DNA of 64,000 bases from Dendrophyllia cribrosa (GCA_024195265.1 JAJLRJ010000001.1:52036672-52100671), one strand, 5' to 3'. Positions 33,968 through 46,068 are shown, numbered from the stretch's first letter. A program made the numbers and translations. The notes: generated from the letters alone by a model not told the origin.

Positions 33968-34996
33968 ATCAAATTGGTCGATTTCCTCTAAATATTGCCA
34001 TTAATCTAAGAATCCTCAACTACTTGTTATACCTTCAAAATAAACCCCAAGACTCTTTTGTTAAACAATCTTTCTTAATCTCATTAGATCTTCATTCGAA
34101 TGGTAAAATTAGCTTTCACTCTAATCTTATGAAGATATCCGAATATTTTAATTTCAGAAATTTTAACCCCGATTTATTAAACACCGCTGAAGTCAAACAC
34201 TGTACAAATTTAATGAAACAGAAATAAATTTCTTTGGCAACATGTACTTCAGCATTCTCAAAAACTAGAATTTTATAAGAGTTTTAAGAATGAATATACC
34301 CCCTCAAATTATCTAGGCCTAACTAGAAGAGCATCTGATAGGAGGGTATTAACTAAATTACGTATAAGTAATCATAAACTTATGATCGAACTGGGCAGAT
34401 ACAACAAAATTCCCAGAGACAAAAGGCTTTGCCCAGTTTGTGGTTCAAATCAAATCGAAGACGAAATCCATTTTCTTTTCCATTGTTCAAAATACGCAAC
34501 AATAAGAGATAATTTTTACATTAAAATACAGACTTTTATACTTTTATACCAAATATTAGCCATTTACCTGTAATTGAATTGATCATAGACCGTATTCATA
34601 AATGGTGGCCGATTAATTATTCTTTTATATTCATGATAATCAGCCTACCAAGCCTCGTCAGCATGGCCAAAATTCAAGAGCATTTTTGCTCTAAAATGAG
34701 GCTAGGTAGGCTGATTAGCATGAATATAAAAGAATAATAAATCCGTCGCCATTTATGAATAAGGTGTATAGAATTAATGAATTCTTCCATTTACTTTGTA
34801 AACATGCAATTAATTAAATTTATTTCATCTTGTTTTGATTCTCGAGATAAAATTGTTACCGATGTAATTTAATTATTCCAACGTGAATATCATTATCATT
34901 TTTGTTTTCTTTCCTTTTGTTAGTTAGTTGTAAGCTTTTGCAATATTGTAAAATCTACAGTCATGCAAATAAAGCTAAATGTTGTTGTTGTTGTTG
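33968..34996 (+). mobile_element. 5'-truncated LINE, U3 copy
   Basis: Same insertion as 20121-21149, including the frame break, the Cys/His module, the nested MITE (34589-34767) and the TTG-repeat tail. Confidence 0.75.
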
Positions 34997-35287
34997 CTCC
35001 ACGTATCGGTATATCCTAAACCGTAACCCTTTATAACGTAGCTGGAAAATTACAGTGAGGGTAAAAGGAGGGACGAATTCGCGGAATGGCATGTGGCATA
35101 ACTTGCGGAATTATGGTATTATGTGGAATGGCGTTCCATATGCGAAATGAAAAGAGCGCCTTTTCTTTGCACGAATTCGCAAGAGCAGCCGCTTTTTCAA
35201 TGTTGCGGGCTCGACGATGACAATAACATCAATATGACAACAGCATCGCGGATCGTGGAAGAAGGAAAAAAAATGCCTGACTGCAGG

Positions 35288-37795
35288 TTAGTAAGAAAGT
35301 GGCAGTAAAAAAAGTAGTACGTGAGTAGTGTTAAGTTTTCGCGCTCTGCTGCTTGAAAAAGCTAAATGTTTAGTCTATATGCTACACTATTGCCTTGCGA
35401 TACCTTACGACTTTGATGTAAAAAAAAAGAGGGAACAGTAGAAGGAAACTTAACACTTCTATACTAAGACTGAAACTACCCGGAAAAGTATCCGATGAAA
35501 AACGAAGATTCCATGAAAACGATTCCCGATACTATTGAATTAGATTTCATCAATCGAACATGTTTTCGTGTTTTCGCAACGCTTCTCTATAAAAGTGACA
35601 GTTGTAACGTTGTGGCTTTGTACAGCAACAAACGGGTCTTGTAAGCATAAACAAACGATACTTTTAATCCATAAGTCGGTTCACTCAAGACTCCTGTACA
35701 AGATCGCGAGCACATGTAAAATCTGGCATCCTATTAGATAACAACTATCACGTGACGTTACAATAGTAATCGACAAATAACTTGAATCTTTTCACAAATA
35801 AGTAAAAATAGGTACTAACGTCTTCTTTTCCAAAGAAGCTATGTAAAAAAATTTTACTCAACGAAACTCGATGGAATAGAATTGTTAGATGGGAGACTTA
35901 TTCTATGGGTTTGGATGTAATCTCAGTCGATTCTCATCAGTCGGATGCCTATATTTTTGGGCAGTTTCAATCTTAGTAACGAAATGTTATTTCCATTCTG
36001 CCATTCTGCTATTGCCTTTTGTCCTGATAAGACTACACATGTTCTTTTACGTAGAAATCACACGTTCTTCTCGTCAACTGTATGTAGCATAAAAATCATA
36101 GTCTAAATATTTAGCTTTCCCATACTGACTAACAGGAAACCAAAACAATAGACAGTACTCGCTGCTCTTCCACCGTCACTTTATTTTTTTTTCTCGTTCC
36201 CTTTTTAACCTTTTCTTCACGATCCACAATACTGTTGTATTGTTGAAATTGTCTTTGTGGAACCCGCAACACACACACACACAGACAGAAAAAAAAACCG
36301 GCTGCTCTCCGTGCAAATTTGTCGGGAAAAAGGACACGATTTTATCTATTTTAAGCAATTTCGCATATACGTCATTCCTCATATTTATGGATTCCGCGTA
36401 CGTAGTGGTCACGGAATAGAAGGGCGCTTTAAATTTTTCGTCGTAGGATGCAAACCATTTCATTTATGTTGAATTTTAAACCCTTTCCATAACATACACA
36501 ACTAACTAACCGTTTACACGCAGCGAAGCTTTAGTTTATAAATCTAAACGGAAATTTAAATATTGCCACCACTGAATATAGAGGGTCTGAGAATATCCTT
36601 CAAATTCAACTTTTAGGATTATTTTACCGAAAACTAAAAACAGTAATTTTAAAGGTCTTATCGACTGTTGCGACCGACCAGGAACTAAAACGCCACGAAA
36701 CGCAGGTTGTCGAATCAAAAGATATTCTGTTTATTCGCTGCTGCCATGATGCTGGTTTCTCTGCAATGCAAATGCGAGTCCGAGTAAATTTTCACCACAA
36801 CTGAATTATTCAGCAAAGTGTAACGGTTAAAAGCGGCACCTTGAAAAACAACTTCAATGTCACTTTTTCTGGTTTTATAGACCATCTGGAGTCTATAAAG
36901 ATAACTTTCTGTTACGAAGCAATTTTGAGAAAAGCAGCCTTTGCGGCAATGGGAACGAAACTCCGCTTAATATGAACATATATTAAAACTGGACTGATCT
37001 GAAAAAGTTTTCGGCGCTGCTACTCGGTTTCGTATGTAGCTCCCGCTTTCTCAACTGATCTTATAATATTTAGAAAATGTTGACTTTCAACGTTCAGATC
37101 AAAGTAAGTAAAAGAAGTCCAAGAATACAATCATTGGTATTTATACGGGTAGCCTTTAACGCTTTGGGGAAATTATTTGTTTAAATTTGCAATTGTCGTT
37201 TGTGGGAACTTATTTGTTTTAAACAAGTTTGTCTGTTCAAAGTTAGCAGGTTATATTATAAACTTGCACGCACGAGAATAAGGTTGAATATATTCTACTT
37301 CTAAAGTTAATTGGAATTATCAGACTTACCTTGTAGAAATGGAACCTTAAGAATGTAGCCTAAGCCTTAAGCCTTAGCCTTAAGGATGTAGTTTAAACCA
37401 GCTAAAACATGTTATTCAAAATATAGTCACCAGCACTTAATTTGAGTTCCTGTTTCGCACGCTAAACAAACCAATAAAAACGTTGGAAGGTTTTATGGCA
37501 ATTTGGTGGTAAAACTTGACAGTTAAACGTCAAGCGTCTTTTTTCATTGCGTATTTATAGACCATGCTGGTGACACTACTTAATTAAAAACTACTTATTT
37601 CGATAGTTGGCGTCATCATATTTCTGACATTTTATCATATCTCTACGGCGTCTTTATTACAGCTGGCTGATAATAATTTCTTCCTGTCCACATTGTAAAT
37701 ATTATTTTCTTTTTCCGTAGATAAACTTCAGCCATTTCATGTTCTACTGGGGCAAAAATAAAGCAATTTCTCTAAGTTTATATTTCAAACCTTTT
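35288..37795. repeat. Diverged, shortened copy of the noncoding block (U3)
   Basis: Matches 9600 to about 12115 of U1 with many single-base changes and indels, for example an extra ATC near 37132. No gene recognised. Higher divergence than the upstream part of U3 marks this as an older copy. Confidence 0.65.
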
Positions 37796-38087
37796 TATAT
37801 ATTGCAGATTTAAATAGAACAATGTCACGTAACGCTGCCGCAAGAAAAAAGTCTTTATTTGTCTAGGATGAAACTTAGCCGCCAATACACAGGACAGAAC
37901 CAGAAGAGTTCACGACGGTGTGAGCGGTTCTCGTTTACCTCCAATTTGGAGCCCTATGATTTCAAAAAAGAACGCGGTTGGTGTAGGAGAAAACTGCAAC
38001 TGATTGTATATTGATCCTCGCCTCCTGATTGATCATCGCAGTGTGCTATCAACTTAAGCAGTTGAAAAAGCAACCTGAAAAAATTCG

Positions 38088-38158
38088 GGTTTGAACGGGA
38101 TTCGAACCCATGACCTTGCGATACCGGTGCAACGCTTTACCGACTGAGCTACCACGAT
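38088..38158 (-). pseudogene. tRNA-like sequence, minus-strand half of divergent pair (U3)
   Basis: Copy of 14176-14246 with a slightly better 3' acceptor (TCAAACC), still without a paired 5' strand. Confidence 0.6.
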
Positions 38159-38405
38159 ATCCGAAAGTCAATTGTGAGTTCGTGGTATACCTGGTTTATT
38201 TTTTAGTGAAATACATAAATATGAAAAAAGACAATCATATATGTGAATTGCGGATGAAACATGAGTGAAATTTGATCCTCACATATCTATCCCTATTTCT
38301 CTCTTGTTTCATCCGCAGTTCACACATGATTTTCACACATTCATATTCATGTATTTCACTATCATCGGGTATGTCACGAACTCACAATTCACTATCTATG
38401 CAGGT

Positions 38406-38478
38406 GGCTTGGTAGCTCAGTAGATAGAGCATTGCGACCGGTATCGCAACATCATGGGTTCGATTCCCGTTCAAGCCT
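38406..38478 (+). pseudogene. tRNA-like sequence, plus-strand half of divergent pair (U3), best-preserved fold
   Basis: Paired acceptor GGCTTGG/TCAAGCC, D arm GCTC/GAGC, anticodon stem TTGCG/CGCAA with an 8-nt loop ACCGGTAT, and B box GGTTCGATTCC. Only the oversize anticodon loop departs from a normal tRNA, so this may be near the ancestral form of the pair. A Thr (GGT) or Pro-like (CGG) reading is possible but uncertain. Confidence 0.6.
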
Positions 38479-40007
38479 GAATTTTTTCAGGTTGCTTTTT
38501 CTGCTTACGTTGATAGTTTTCTGCGATCCGCAGTTCACATAAATGATTTTCATATATTCATATTCATGATTGTATGTTGAAGCTCAGGAAATTAACAAAA
38601 AAATATATACCGTGTGGCACTAAATTTTTGCGGGTTCTAATTTTTGCGGAGTTTTTCACGATCCGCAAAAAAATAGTTCCCGCAAAAATATTCTCCGCAA
38701 AAATTTACTCCACTGTCGAAATTACATACAAACATCACTTTTTACGTATTGTAAAATCGTGTCGGTGACCATTAACATAAAACTTCTCTTTCGTTCAGAT
38801 ATATAATTGTAATAGAATGACATTGATAAACGTGTTTCACATCTGCATGTTGCAGTTGTTTCACCTGTATTTCGAACCGCAAAAACTAATTCCCAGTGCC
38901 AAAACACAGTTTTTCCAAATCGCAAAAATTAGTTCGCGCAAAACACAAAAAAATGCCCATACGCAAAATTAAACTCCGCAAAAATTTAGTGTCATATGGT
39001 ATTTTAAAGTATTTTTTATTACAAGATTTTTTTTTTTTTAAGCATATCTATATATTTTTATTGCGACCAACGCTTAAAAAAAATCCACTCCCCTAGTACA
39101 TTACTTTCGTCTGTTGATTTATGCAGAATAATGTCGAAAACTAAACGTGCATAATTTCGCATTCTAAACACGTATTGCAACAAATTCGGTGGCTTTTATC
39201 TTCCTTGTACTGAAATTACAAGCGATTACTGGGTTAATACTCGTTATATCCTCCCCGATTACGAAAAATAGCGCACAGGCTCCTCTTACTTTCGGATCAA
39301 AACGATTTTAATCTTTGGGCAAACATGGTTAGGTGGACAATTTCCAAAGTTTTAGTTAAAGCGTAAAGGATTTGTTGTTAACAAATTTGGTTTTGTTTTT
39401 ATGAAAAGACAGTTAAATTCACATTCATTTTAGGTCTTTACATGTGAAACGGTGTTCTTAAAAATAAAATTAACCAATGATAAATCAAAGGCTCCTATGA
39501 GCCAACCCGTGAATACGAAACGCTTTAAATAAAAGATTCTGCACACCTTCTGACCCTCCCCTCTTTAACGGCGTTTTGATCCACCAACCTCCACCCCCTG
39601 CGTCCAACTCCCCACCCTCCCCTCCTTGCAGCGCCGTCCCCATGGGTAGGCAGGTGACCATTTACCTGTCGCGGCCCTAGTTTTCACCGACCGTCCCCTC
39701 TCATTGGCGTTTTGCTTGACCGACCTCCCACACACTGCGTCCAAATCCCCGTCCCCCCCCCCCCCCCCTTTCAACGCCGTCCCCATGAGTAAGGTAGGTG
39801 AGAATTACATATCTAAATAACATTCTAAGATATCCAAAAGCCTCCATTAGTTTCCACATCGAATGAACCACTTCTCTCATTTAAACACCCTCCAGTCAAA
39901 CACCCATGGCCATTGTTTACTTTTCAGTCAAATTAAAGTGCATTGAATGCCTCGGGGGTTCATGGGGGACCTTGCAGTTATTTGACGAAAAAAAAAACAT
40001 TTTCTAG

Positions 40008-40222
40008 GTGCCTAGCGCCTGATTTACCTTTCAGCCTAAAATGCATCGGGGATTCATTGGGAGAGAATTTGTATTCAGACCGTGCAGTTATTTGACGAAT
40101 AAAATATTTTCTAGGTGCCTAGCGCCTGATTTACCTTTTAGCCTAAAATGGCTCGGGGGGTTCATGGGGAGGGAATTTGTATTCAGACCATGCAGTTATT
40201 TGACGAATATAACATTTTCTAG
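40008..40222 (+). repeat. Minisatellite, 2 x 108 bp (U4)
   Basis: Two units, the first missing a base and with several private changes, the second closely matching the final unit of U2 and U3. The number of full units therefore ranges from a remnant in U1 to two, eight and nine in U4, U2 and U3. Confidence 0.8.
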
Positions 40223-40719
40223 GTGCCTGGTTTACCTTTTGGCCTTGATGTTTGGAATTAATCCTACCTCAAGGCAACTAAGTTTACAATAAATTCGGCC
40301 CTTTGCGTTTCTTTGAAGAAATGAAGTATCCTAGTTTTATAATTTACTCGAAGTAGCTTGTGCTAGCCATGACACCTGTCAATCGACAAAGCATATAGCC
40401 CATGCACGCCATCCAAACTGTAGCCAGACTGCAGATAGTGAAATTTCATATTGAGGAAAATGTGTGCGTATTGCACTCAAAGATCTCGTTGCGTACGCTT
40501 GAAGCTCTCGTCCGACAACCTAAATTGAAATTATAGCTGTATGTCGCCACGACATTTTTCGAGCTATACCGTACCTGCAACAAAAATAAACTAATATAAG
40601 AAGCATAATTGGTTGAAGGACCAATACAAGACAACAGTCACAAACGATTGTATTTAACATGTAAACTAGTTTTTCTTTATTTATTTTTACTTTCATGTTT
40701 TCTCTATAATTTTATTACT

Positions 40720-40899
40720 AGCAGTAATCACAGATTATGGAGACGCGTTCGAAGGAATTTCCGGCGGAAATGAGTCCGTGAAAAAAAAAACAATAGGGGC
40801 GGCCATTTGGAAGACCGCCTACCAAAAAATCTCAAATTTTGCTGCACATAAACCACAGGACAACCAACACGAAATTAGGATTGCGTTCTTCGAACGCGA
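40720..40899. mobile_element. Short insertion (180 bp) in U4
   Basis: U2 and U3 read TTTTATTATTAGGCTGTGACG without a break. Here about 180 bp intervenes, with ACGCGTTCGAAGG near its left end and CTTCGAACGCGATT at its right end as inverted repeats. ATTA flanks both sides. Family not recognised. Confidence 0.6.
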
Positions 40900-41036
40900 T
40901 TAGGCTGTGACGTCATATTACCTTATAAGGGAAAGAGAACACGCAAACTATCCCAGCGAAATACACAGTAGATTGCCGTGTATTACACCTTAGCATCCCA
41001 GTTTTAAGACATAAGACACACCGATACGCCTCTCCG

Positions 41037-41288
41037 TTGCTCGGGAGATCCTGGATGTCAAAGATCCGCCTTGATTGGACAAAACGTTTTTCGCCTCCAA
41101 TCGGTCAATTCAAGGACGATCAAGATAACGATATACGGATTGAACGCCTCAGAGAACGGTACGCTGAGATATTCAAGCCCGAACTGTGAACTGTTAAAGG
41201 TGTCACAGCTAAGTTGCACCTGAAGGAAAACGCAACATCAGTATTTCAGAGGGCGCGCCCTGTACCCTACGCATTGCACTTTCCCTAG
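41037..41288 (+). pseudogene. Ty3/Gypsy retrotransposon pol fragment
   Basis: One plus-strand frame reads LLGRSWMSKIRLDW, then a variable stretch, then a Gly-Val-Thr-Ala-Lys-Leu-His segment and FQRARPVPYAL. This is the order between protease and reverse transcriptase in metazoan Ty3/Gypsy polyproteins. A TGA interrupts it near 41190, and a stop follows soon after PYALHFP. No LTRs are visible. A dead fragment next to the end of U4. Confidence 0.7.
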
Positions 41289-41441
41289 ATGGGGAAGTAA
41301 AAGAGCCAAGCCAGTAAAAGCCACATCCATTGCTTGCGTTCCGAAAACCGACGGGTCGGTACGTGTTTGAGGCACTTCAGAATATCACTTGATGGCCGTG
41401 GCTCAAATGGGTTTTTACCCCTAAGTGGTACCAATTCTAAA

Positions 41442-41848
41442 GGTCCTGTCACACTATTGTGTATTACAGAAACGTATCAGTTGCGTATGAAAATTCATAA
41501 AATAATTTTCATACGCACAAAATTCCCTTGAAAATACAGCGTATGACCAGCGTACCTGACTCATGAGTAACGTACCTCTGGCGTAACTCTCGCGTATTCA
41601 GCGTATGCCTAGGGTATGTTTAGCGTATAAACCATACGTCCGAATACGCACAAAATTTTTAAGCATGCTTAAAAAAAATTTTCTGCCTCGCCGTATGCCA
41701 GCGTATGCCACCTTATACGACCCTGCTTGAAACGTATTCAACCTATGTCCAACGTACCCCTAGCGTATGTCAGCGTATACCAGCGTATAAGTGATATTTT
41801 TCATACGCTGGCATACGCTAGTACGATACGCTATAGTGTGACAGGGCC
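41442..41848. mobile_element. MITE rich in GCGTAT motifs
   Basis: Terminal inverted repeats: GGTCCTGTCACACTATTG on the left, reverse complement GGCCCTGTCACACTATAG on the right. The interior is filled with direct and inverted GCGTAT(G)/CATACGC hexamers, well over ten, and a short palindrome TTTTTAAGCATGCTTAAAAA. Such subterminal hexamer clusters are typical of transposase-binding sites, for example in hAT-like elements; the superfamily is not settled. Confidence 0.75.
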
Positions 41849-42835
41849 ATAAAACATGAATGACACAGCAATAAAAACCATCCAGTTGACTGACAGATAG
41901 TTCTTGTCATATTGTTTTGTCTCAATACCCGAAAATGTGCCGCGATAATTCTAACGGTGGTCATCTTAGATTTTAGCACCCTATGCGTTGCCAATCTACA
42001 AATTTTGACCTCTAGGCCTTAAGGGTACGACGAGCACCCCCGTCATTTTGTATATGGGAGTCCCTCGTCCCCCCGGGGTGGGTTAAAGTGCTAGTTCGAT
42101 GAAAATTTACCTCTTTCTTTTGGCTATTTTTTGACTTAGAATACTTATTGGATTTGAAACTAAATGCATGTAAACACAAGTTTTGGAATCTTGCAGATGA
42201 AGATCTTTTTGTCGTAAACGCTGTTGTAATTAACGCTTCTACTGAATTTTGAAGTTGACGTTTTGGAGACAGTTAGCACATTCACACGAGGAAAATGACT
42301 CTTTTATGTCAAGTTCATCGAGAACTGTTGTAATGGGAAAGTTAATCAACATTTTGCCGTTTAGGCTCTTTTGGAGGTTGGTGTTATTGATTGTGTCTTT
42401 GGTATCCCATCATTCTCTGATGCATGTATTTACATGATGCGTTTTGTTATTTTTTGCGCTCCTTTTCCACTGTCTTCGCCAAATAGCCATAAAGTCCAGC
42501 TCGACGTAAATATAGTGATTGGAAAACTGACAATCATGATATCTTCTCATAGTATAGTACTCGTTGTTTAGAGATCAGAATATGACTTACGATTAGTAAT
42601 AGATTACAGCAAAGTGCAGGCGAACATGGAAACAAGAGGCTCGTGTCGTCAAAGATGGCTCCATATTCCTTTGACGAAATTCCTTTGACAAAAATCTACT
42701 AGCAATATCAAAGTGCTTCAAGAAAAATATTAAAGATGTCAATTTTTTTATTTTATCAGAGTTACATGTTTTTTTTTTTACAATCAGAAACACACTTTCT
42801 GCATTGTTACTATCGGCACAAAGCTATCATTAAAA
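41849..42835. other. Intergenic: 3' flank of P1 plus a small relic of another P copy
   Basis: The part from about 42560 to 42835 matches the 3' flank of P2 (49180-49431). Near 42460-42492 about 30 bp read on the minus strand as Met-Ala-Ile-Trp-Arg-Arg-Gln-Trp-Lys-Arg, the same block found near the C-terminus of the P proteins. The rest (41849-42450) shows nothing I recognise. Confidence 0.45.
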
Positions 42836-44448
42836 TTAAGGATGACTAAACGGCATTTCACAGTAGTCTTTAGTGTTGGTAAATCGTCCCTGTATAGCTA
42901 TCAACAGGCTTGTACTCGTCCAAACAGCTATCGGCAATGCGTTTATTATTGCCACCGTTAAGTGCCTTTTCCACTGCCTTCGCCAAACAGCCATGACTGG
43001 CCTATTCTGATAGCGAGTCTCAATAGCAATAGACACACTCGCGAAGAACCACTCAATTACCAGTGGAACAGATGTGGTGATCGCGAACGACTGAAGCAAT
43101 ACTAGAACTGTTTTATTGTCTGTGTAAAAGTATTCATGCAAGTGGAGGAAAGCATTCACAGAAATAATAGCACTTGCCTCATACAGCATACTCATTATAG
43201 CGATATCAGTAGCGAGCCTTTCGCGACGAGGGGAGCGATAACTGTCCCAGGGGACTCGTCTTCTTCCACAAATTTGATGACATATGTAATCTACCAAAAC
43301 TACTGCACTTCGTTCTATATGACCTCTGCAATTCCATGCATTATTCCGATAAAAGCGATCATTACCAAATTATCAAGGTCCGCTTGCAAAAGTCTTAACA
43401 TCACAGCCGATCCACAATACAGAGGAACCAGTAGCACAAATGATGTTCCTGGGTGACTTATTCTCCACAGCCGCTGTATACAAAGGCGGGAAACGCCTTT
43501 AAAAGCAACAGAGATTAGAGGGGTGAACATTGCAATATAGATTTTATCATGTTTTTGGTACGCTGGGTAAATGAAATAGGCCATCAAAATGCCCACAACA
43601 GGAGTAATAACACACACAGTTATCATCAGTAGAAACAGCTTGAGTTTCTTTTTTTCAGAGCCTGAAGAAAAATGTCTCGCGAGAACCCACGTTTGTACGC
43701 AGATGCCAAGAGCGAACAATGCGTTTTCAGGAACTTTTAGCGCGTATGTTAATCTTGAGTCAGAAATGCCGAAGACTTGAAGGACCAAACGATACAGCGA
43801 ATTGAGAACAAAGCAAATGAGTGATGCGAGGAGAAGAATGCGTTTCAATCTCTTGATTTGATGTGGCTGAAAATGAAAGAGAATATTAAAGAAAAACCAA
43901 ACATGACTAAACACCAACGCTATAATCTCTGAAATGGTTTGAGACCATTGTATGTTCATTGGGATAGATTCCTTTGGACGAGACAAACAAGTAAGAATAG
44001 CTTGATAGTTCAAATAATACACGAGGATAAAAACAGTTCCAACAATAGTCGCACTAAAAATAGAAATTAAAAATCCAAAGTATAGTGAACACCAAATTGA
44101 ACGTGTTATGGATGGTCTAAGTCTTTTCCAAGCCATCGCTCTTTGACTATTTTCTGTTTCTTTGGGTGTATCTTCGCTGTCCTCTGGCGAGCACGCGTTT
44201 ATAATCCTTACTTGAACGTTATTAAACGGCAAATATCCAGTACTTGTTATTTCTCTGTCGCCGTATTCTTGGAAAATAACCTCGTCAACAGGTTGACAGT
44301 TCCACTCCAAGCTTGTACTTTCTAAAGGACTGAAACCGAACGACTCTGAATTAAACTCAGCTTCGTTGGGGTTGAAATGTTCGGCCCCACTGCGCGTCAA
44401 GCTAAACACGATACCACCACACACTTCACCTACAGCACTGCCAACCAT
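42836..44448 (-). pseudogene. P1: multi-pass membrane protein, paralogue of P2, 2-nt frameshift
   Basis: Aligns with P2 from its first residue (Met at 44448, followed by the shared Cys-Gly-Gly motif) to its last. About two thirds of the way along, GAGGTCATATAGAAC on the minus strand (near 43315) replaces GAGGTCTTAGAAC of P2: two extra bases create an immediate stop. The remaining C-terminal part is open in another frame. Upstream of the break P1 is clearly diverged from P2, yet the last 141 residues are identical and the DNA is almost so. Intronless. With a stop before the last two or three helices it is probably non-functional, unless the frameshift is an assembly error. Confidence 0.7.
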
Positions 44449-44521
44449 TCTCGATTGCAAATCAGAATAGCTGTGTATGAAATTAAAGGCAGCTCACGGC
44501 TTAGCGTTATTGTGGTTTGTC

Positions 44522-45216
44522 TTAAGGTGGCCGAATACAGTTTTGAGGGACAATAAATTTCCTTACGCGCGCGTGTCACGCAAGCAATACGGCGCGAGCA
44601 AACAACAACGAAGCTCTGATCTCGTGCACGCAGTTAGTAATGCGCGAGCAGCCGCGCGCGCAGATAAGTGAATGGCCGTGGTGTACGCAGTACTGCGCAT
44701 GCTCGGAGATCGTACTAAACGTTTTTTTGATCGTGAATTTCTCGAAATCTAGCCGTCCGACTTATGCTCAATTTTTGATATTTTTAAATATACATCAACA
44801 TCGATCTGCAGACAATTTTTTTTCAAAATCTGTAAGACAGATTTTAAAATATTTTTCGAAATTCCTGTTTTTGATATTTTCGTCGATATGCGAAAAACTC
44901 TCTTACAGATTTTTGTTTTAACTTGTAAGAACGTTTATTTTTATCCAAAGTTTAAATGGTAAGATTTTGAGGTAGGGTCGTACGGGTGATTTTTGAGTAA
45001 AACGTCCTCATAGAATTAGAACCCAGTCTTCTGACAACCACTCGGTCGCTTGTTTTAAGCGACTTCTAACCAGAGGATGGTGAAATTACAAACACCCACT
45101 GTCTTGTGCGATGGTTTTGACTTTGTAATTGTTGCTTGTTCCCACAAATGGTCACCTGTGATCGATATTATCGGAAGCATCTGGTGACCCCTATAAACTG
45201 TAGTAAGCCACCTTAA
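44522..45216. mobile_element. MITE with TTAA target sites, 695 bp
   Basis: Left end TTAAGGTGGCCGAATACAG, right end CTGTAGTAAGCCACCTTAA. The TTAA at each tip looks like a target duplication, as in piggyBac- or Kolobok-type elements. It lies about 75 bp upstream of the P1 start, so it could influence or interrupt the P1 promoter. Confidence 0.75.
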
Positions 45217-45233
45217 TTATTAAGTGGTAAGTT

Positions 45234-45460
45234 GTAAAGTCTTCAGGCTCCCTGGTGTAACTCAGATAAAGCTGGCGTTTTAAAATTTGCGATGGTCTTA
45301 AGTAGAGGAATAAACGCGGAAGTGTGGTTTGAAATTTGATATCTTATCGAAATATTTTCTTGCTATCTTTAGCCATCGTTTTAGCAAAACATATTTGTTT
45401 AGTTATTCAGGAAGAAATAACAAGTTGACACGAGATATAAATGAACAATACAGCCGCTTG
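45234..45460. repeat. Direct repeat, copy 1 (partner 46362-46560)
   Basis: AGGCTCC(C)TGGTGTAACTCAG through GACACGAGATATAAATGAA occurs twice about 1.1 kb apart, with moderate divergence. No coding content recognised. Confidence 0.7.
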
Positions 45461-45500
45461 CTTATTTGCTATGGAATTGGACCTAATGTTTTAAAACAAC

Positions 45501-46068
45501 TTAAGGTGGCTCCATTTAGTTTTTTGGCGCGCAAGACTGGGCTCGAAAATGATGCGAACGTGTGCTTATTCATTTTTATAACGTCACGAAAATAAAGAGG
45601 TTTTTATGATAGCTGAAACGTTTATTGCGCTCGGTTCGCGCAGTAAATTTTTATAAAAATTGGCAAATTTGTAGGATTTTCTTGGTTCGTGATAAAAAAA
45701 AGACAACAATTTTTGTACACACACAAACCCAATAAACTAAAAAACGAAAAGTGAATAAATTGCCGAAAATTATGTACCGATTTTCTTTATGGCTTTGTCA
45801 GATGAGACTTTACTGAACGCTTATTCTGTTTCACCAAAAATCGTGAATATTTACCTTGTAAAAAACGAGAAAAGCCTTGAACAACAAGCCCAACAACTCA
45901 ATCAGTGGTTGCCATTGTAACGAGACAAGACTGTCAAAGTAGATTTCTCCGTAAAGGCCGAAGAAAGCCATGTATGTGTATAATATGCCTAGTATCGCGA
46001 CACAAAACTTTAAAAGACAGCAATATTTTATTTGGAAGACTGGCCAATAACTATAGTGAGCTACCTTA
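45501..46068. mobile_element. MITE with TTAA target sites, second family member
   Basis: Left TTAAGGTGGCTCCATTTAG, right CTATAGTGAGCTACCTTAA. Same tip sequence as 44522-45216 but a different interior. Confidence 0.65.

Larger units (their letters stand above)
28940..39120. repeat. Tandem unit U3 (GPCR C unit)
   Basis: From 28940 to about 35288 it is nearly identical to U2. From about 35290 on it diverges visibly, with many substitutions and small indels against both U1 and U2. It lacks the equivalent of about 12115-13880 of U1: sequence passes from CAAACCTTTTTATATATTGCAG at about 37795 directly to the tRNA-like part. Confidence 0.9.
39121..41001. repeat. Truncated tandem unit U4
   Basis: Starts at the shared landmark and runs through the minisatellite remnant, half of the palindromic MITE (about 40488-40550) and the AT-rich GPCR 3' flank, then stops matching at 41001, just before the GPCR would begin. 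It contains a 180-bp private insertion (40720-40899) and a C run at 39754-39769. Confidence 0.8.
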
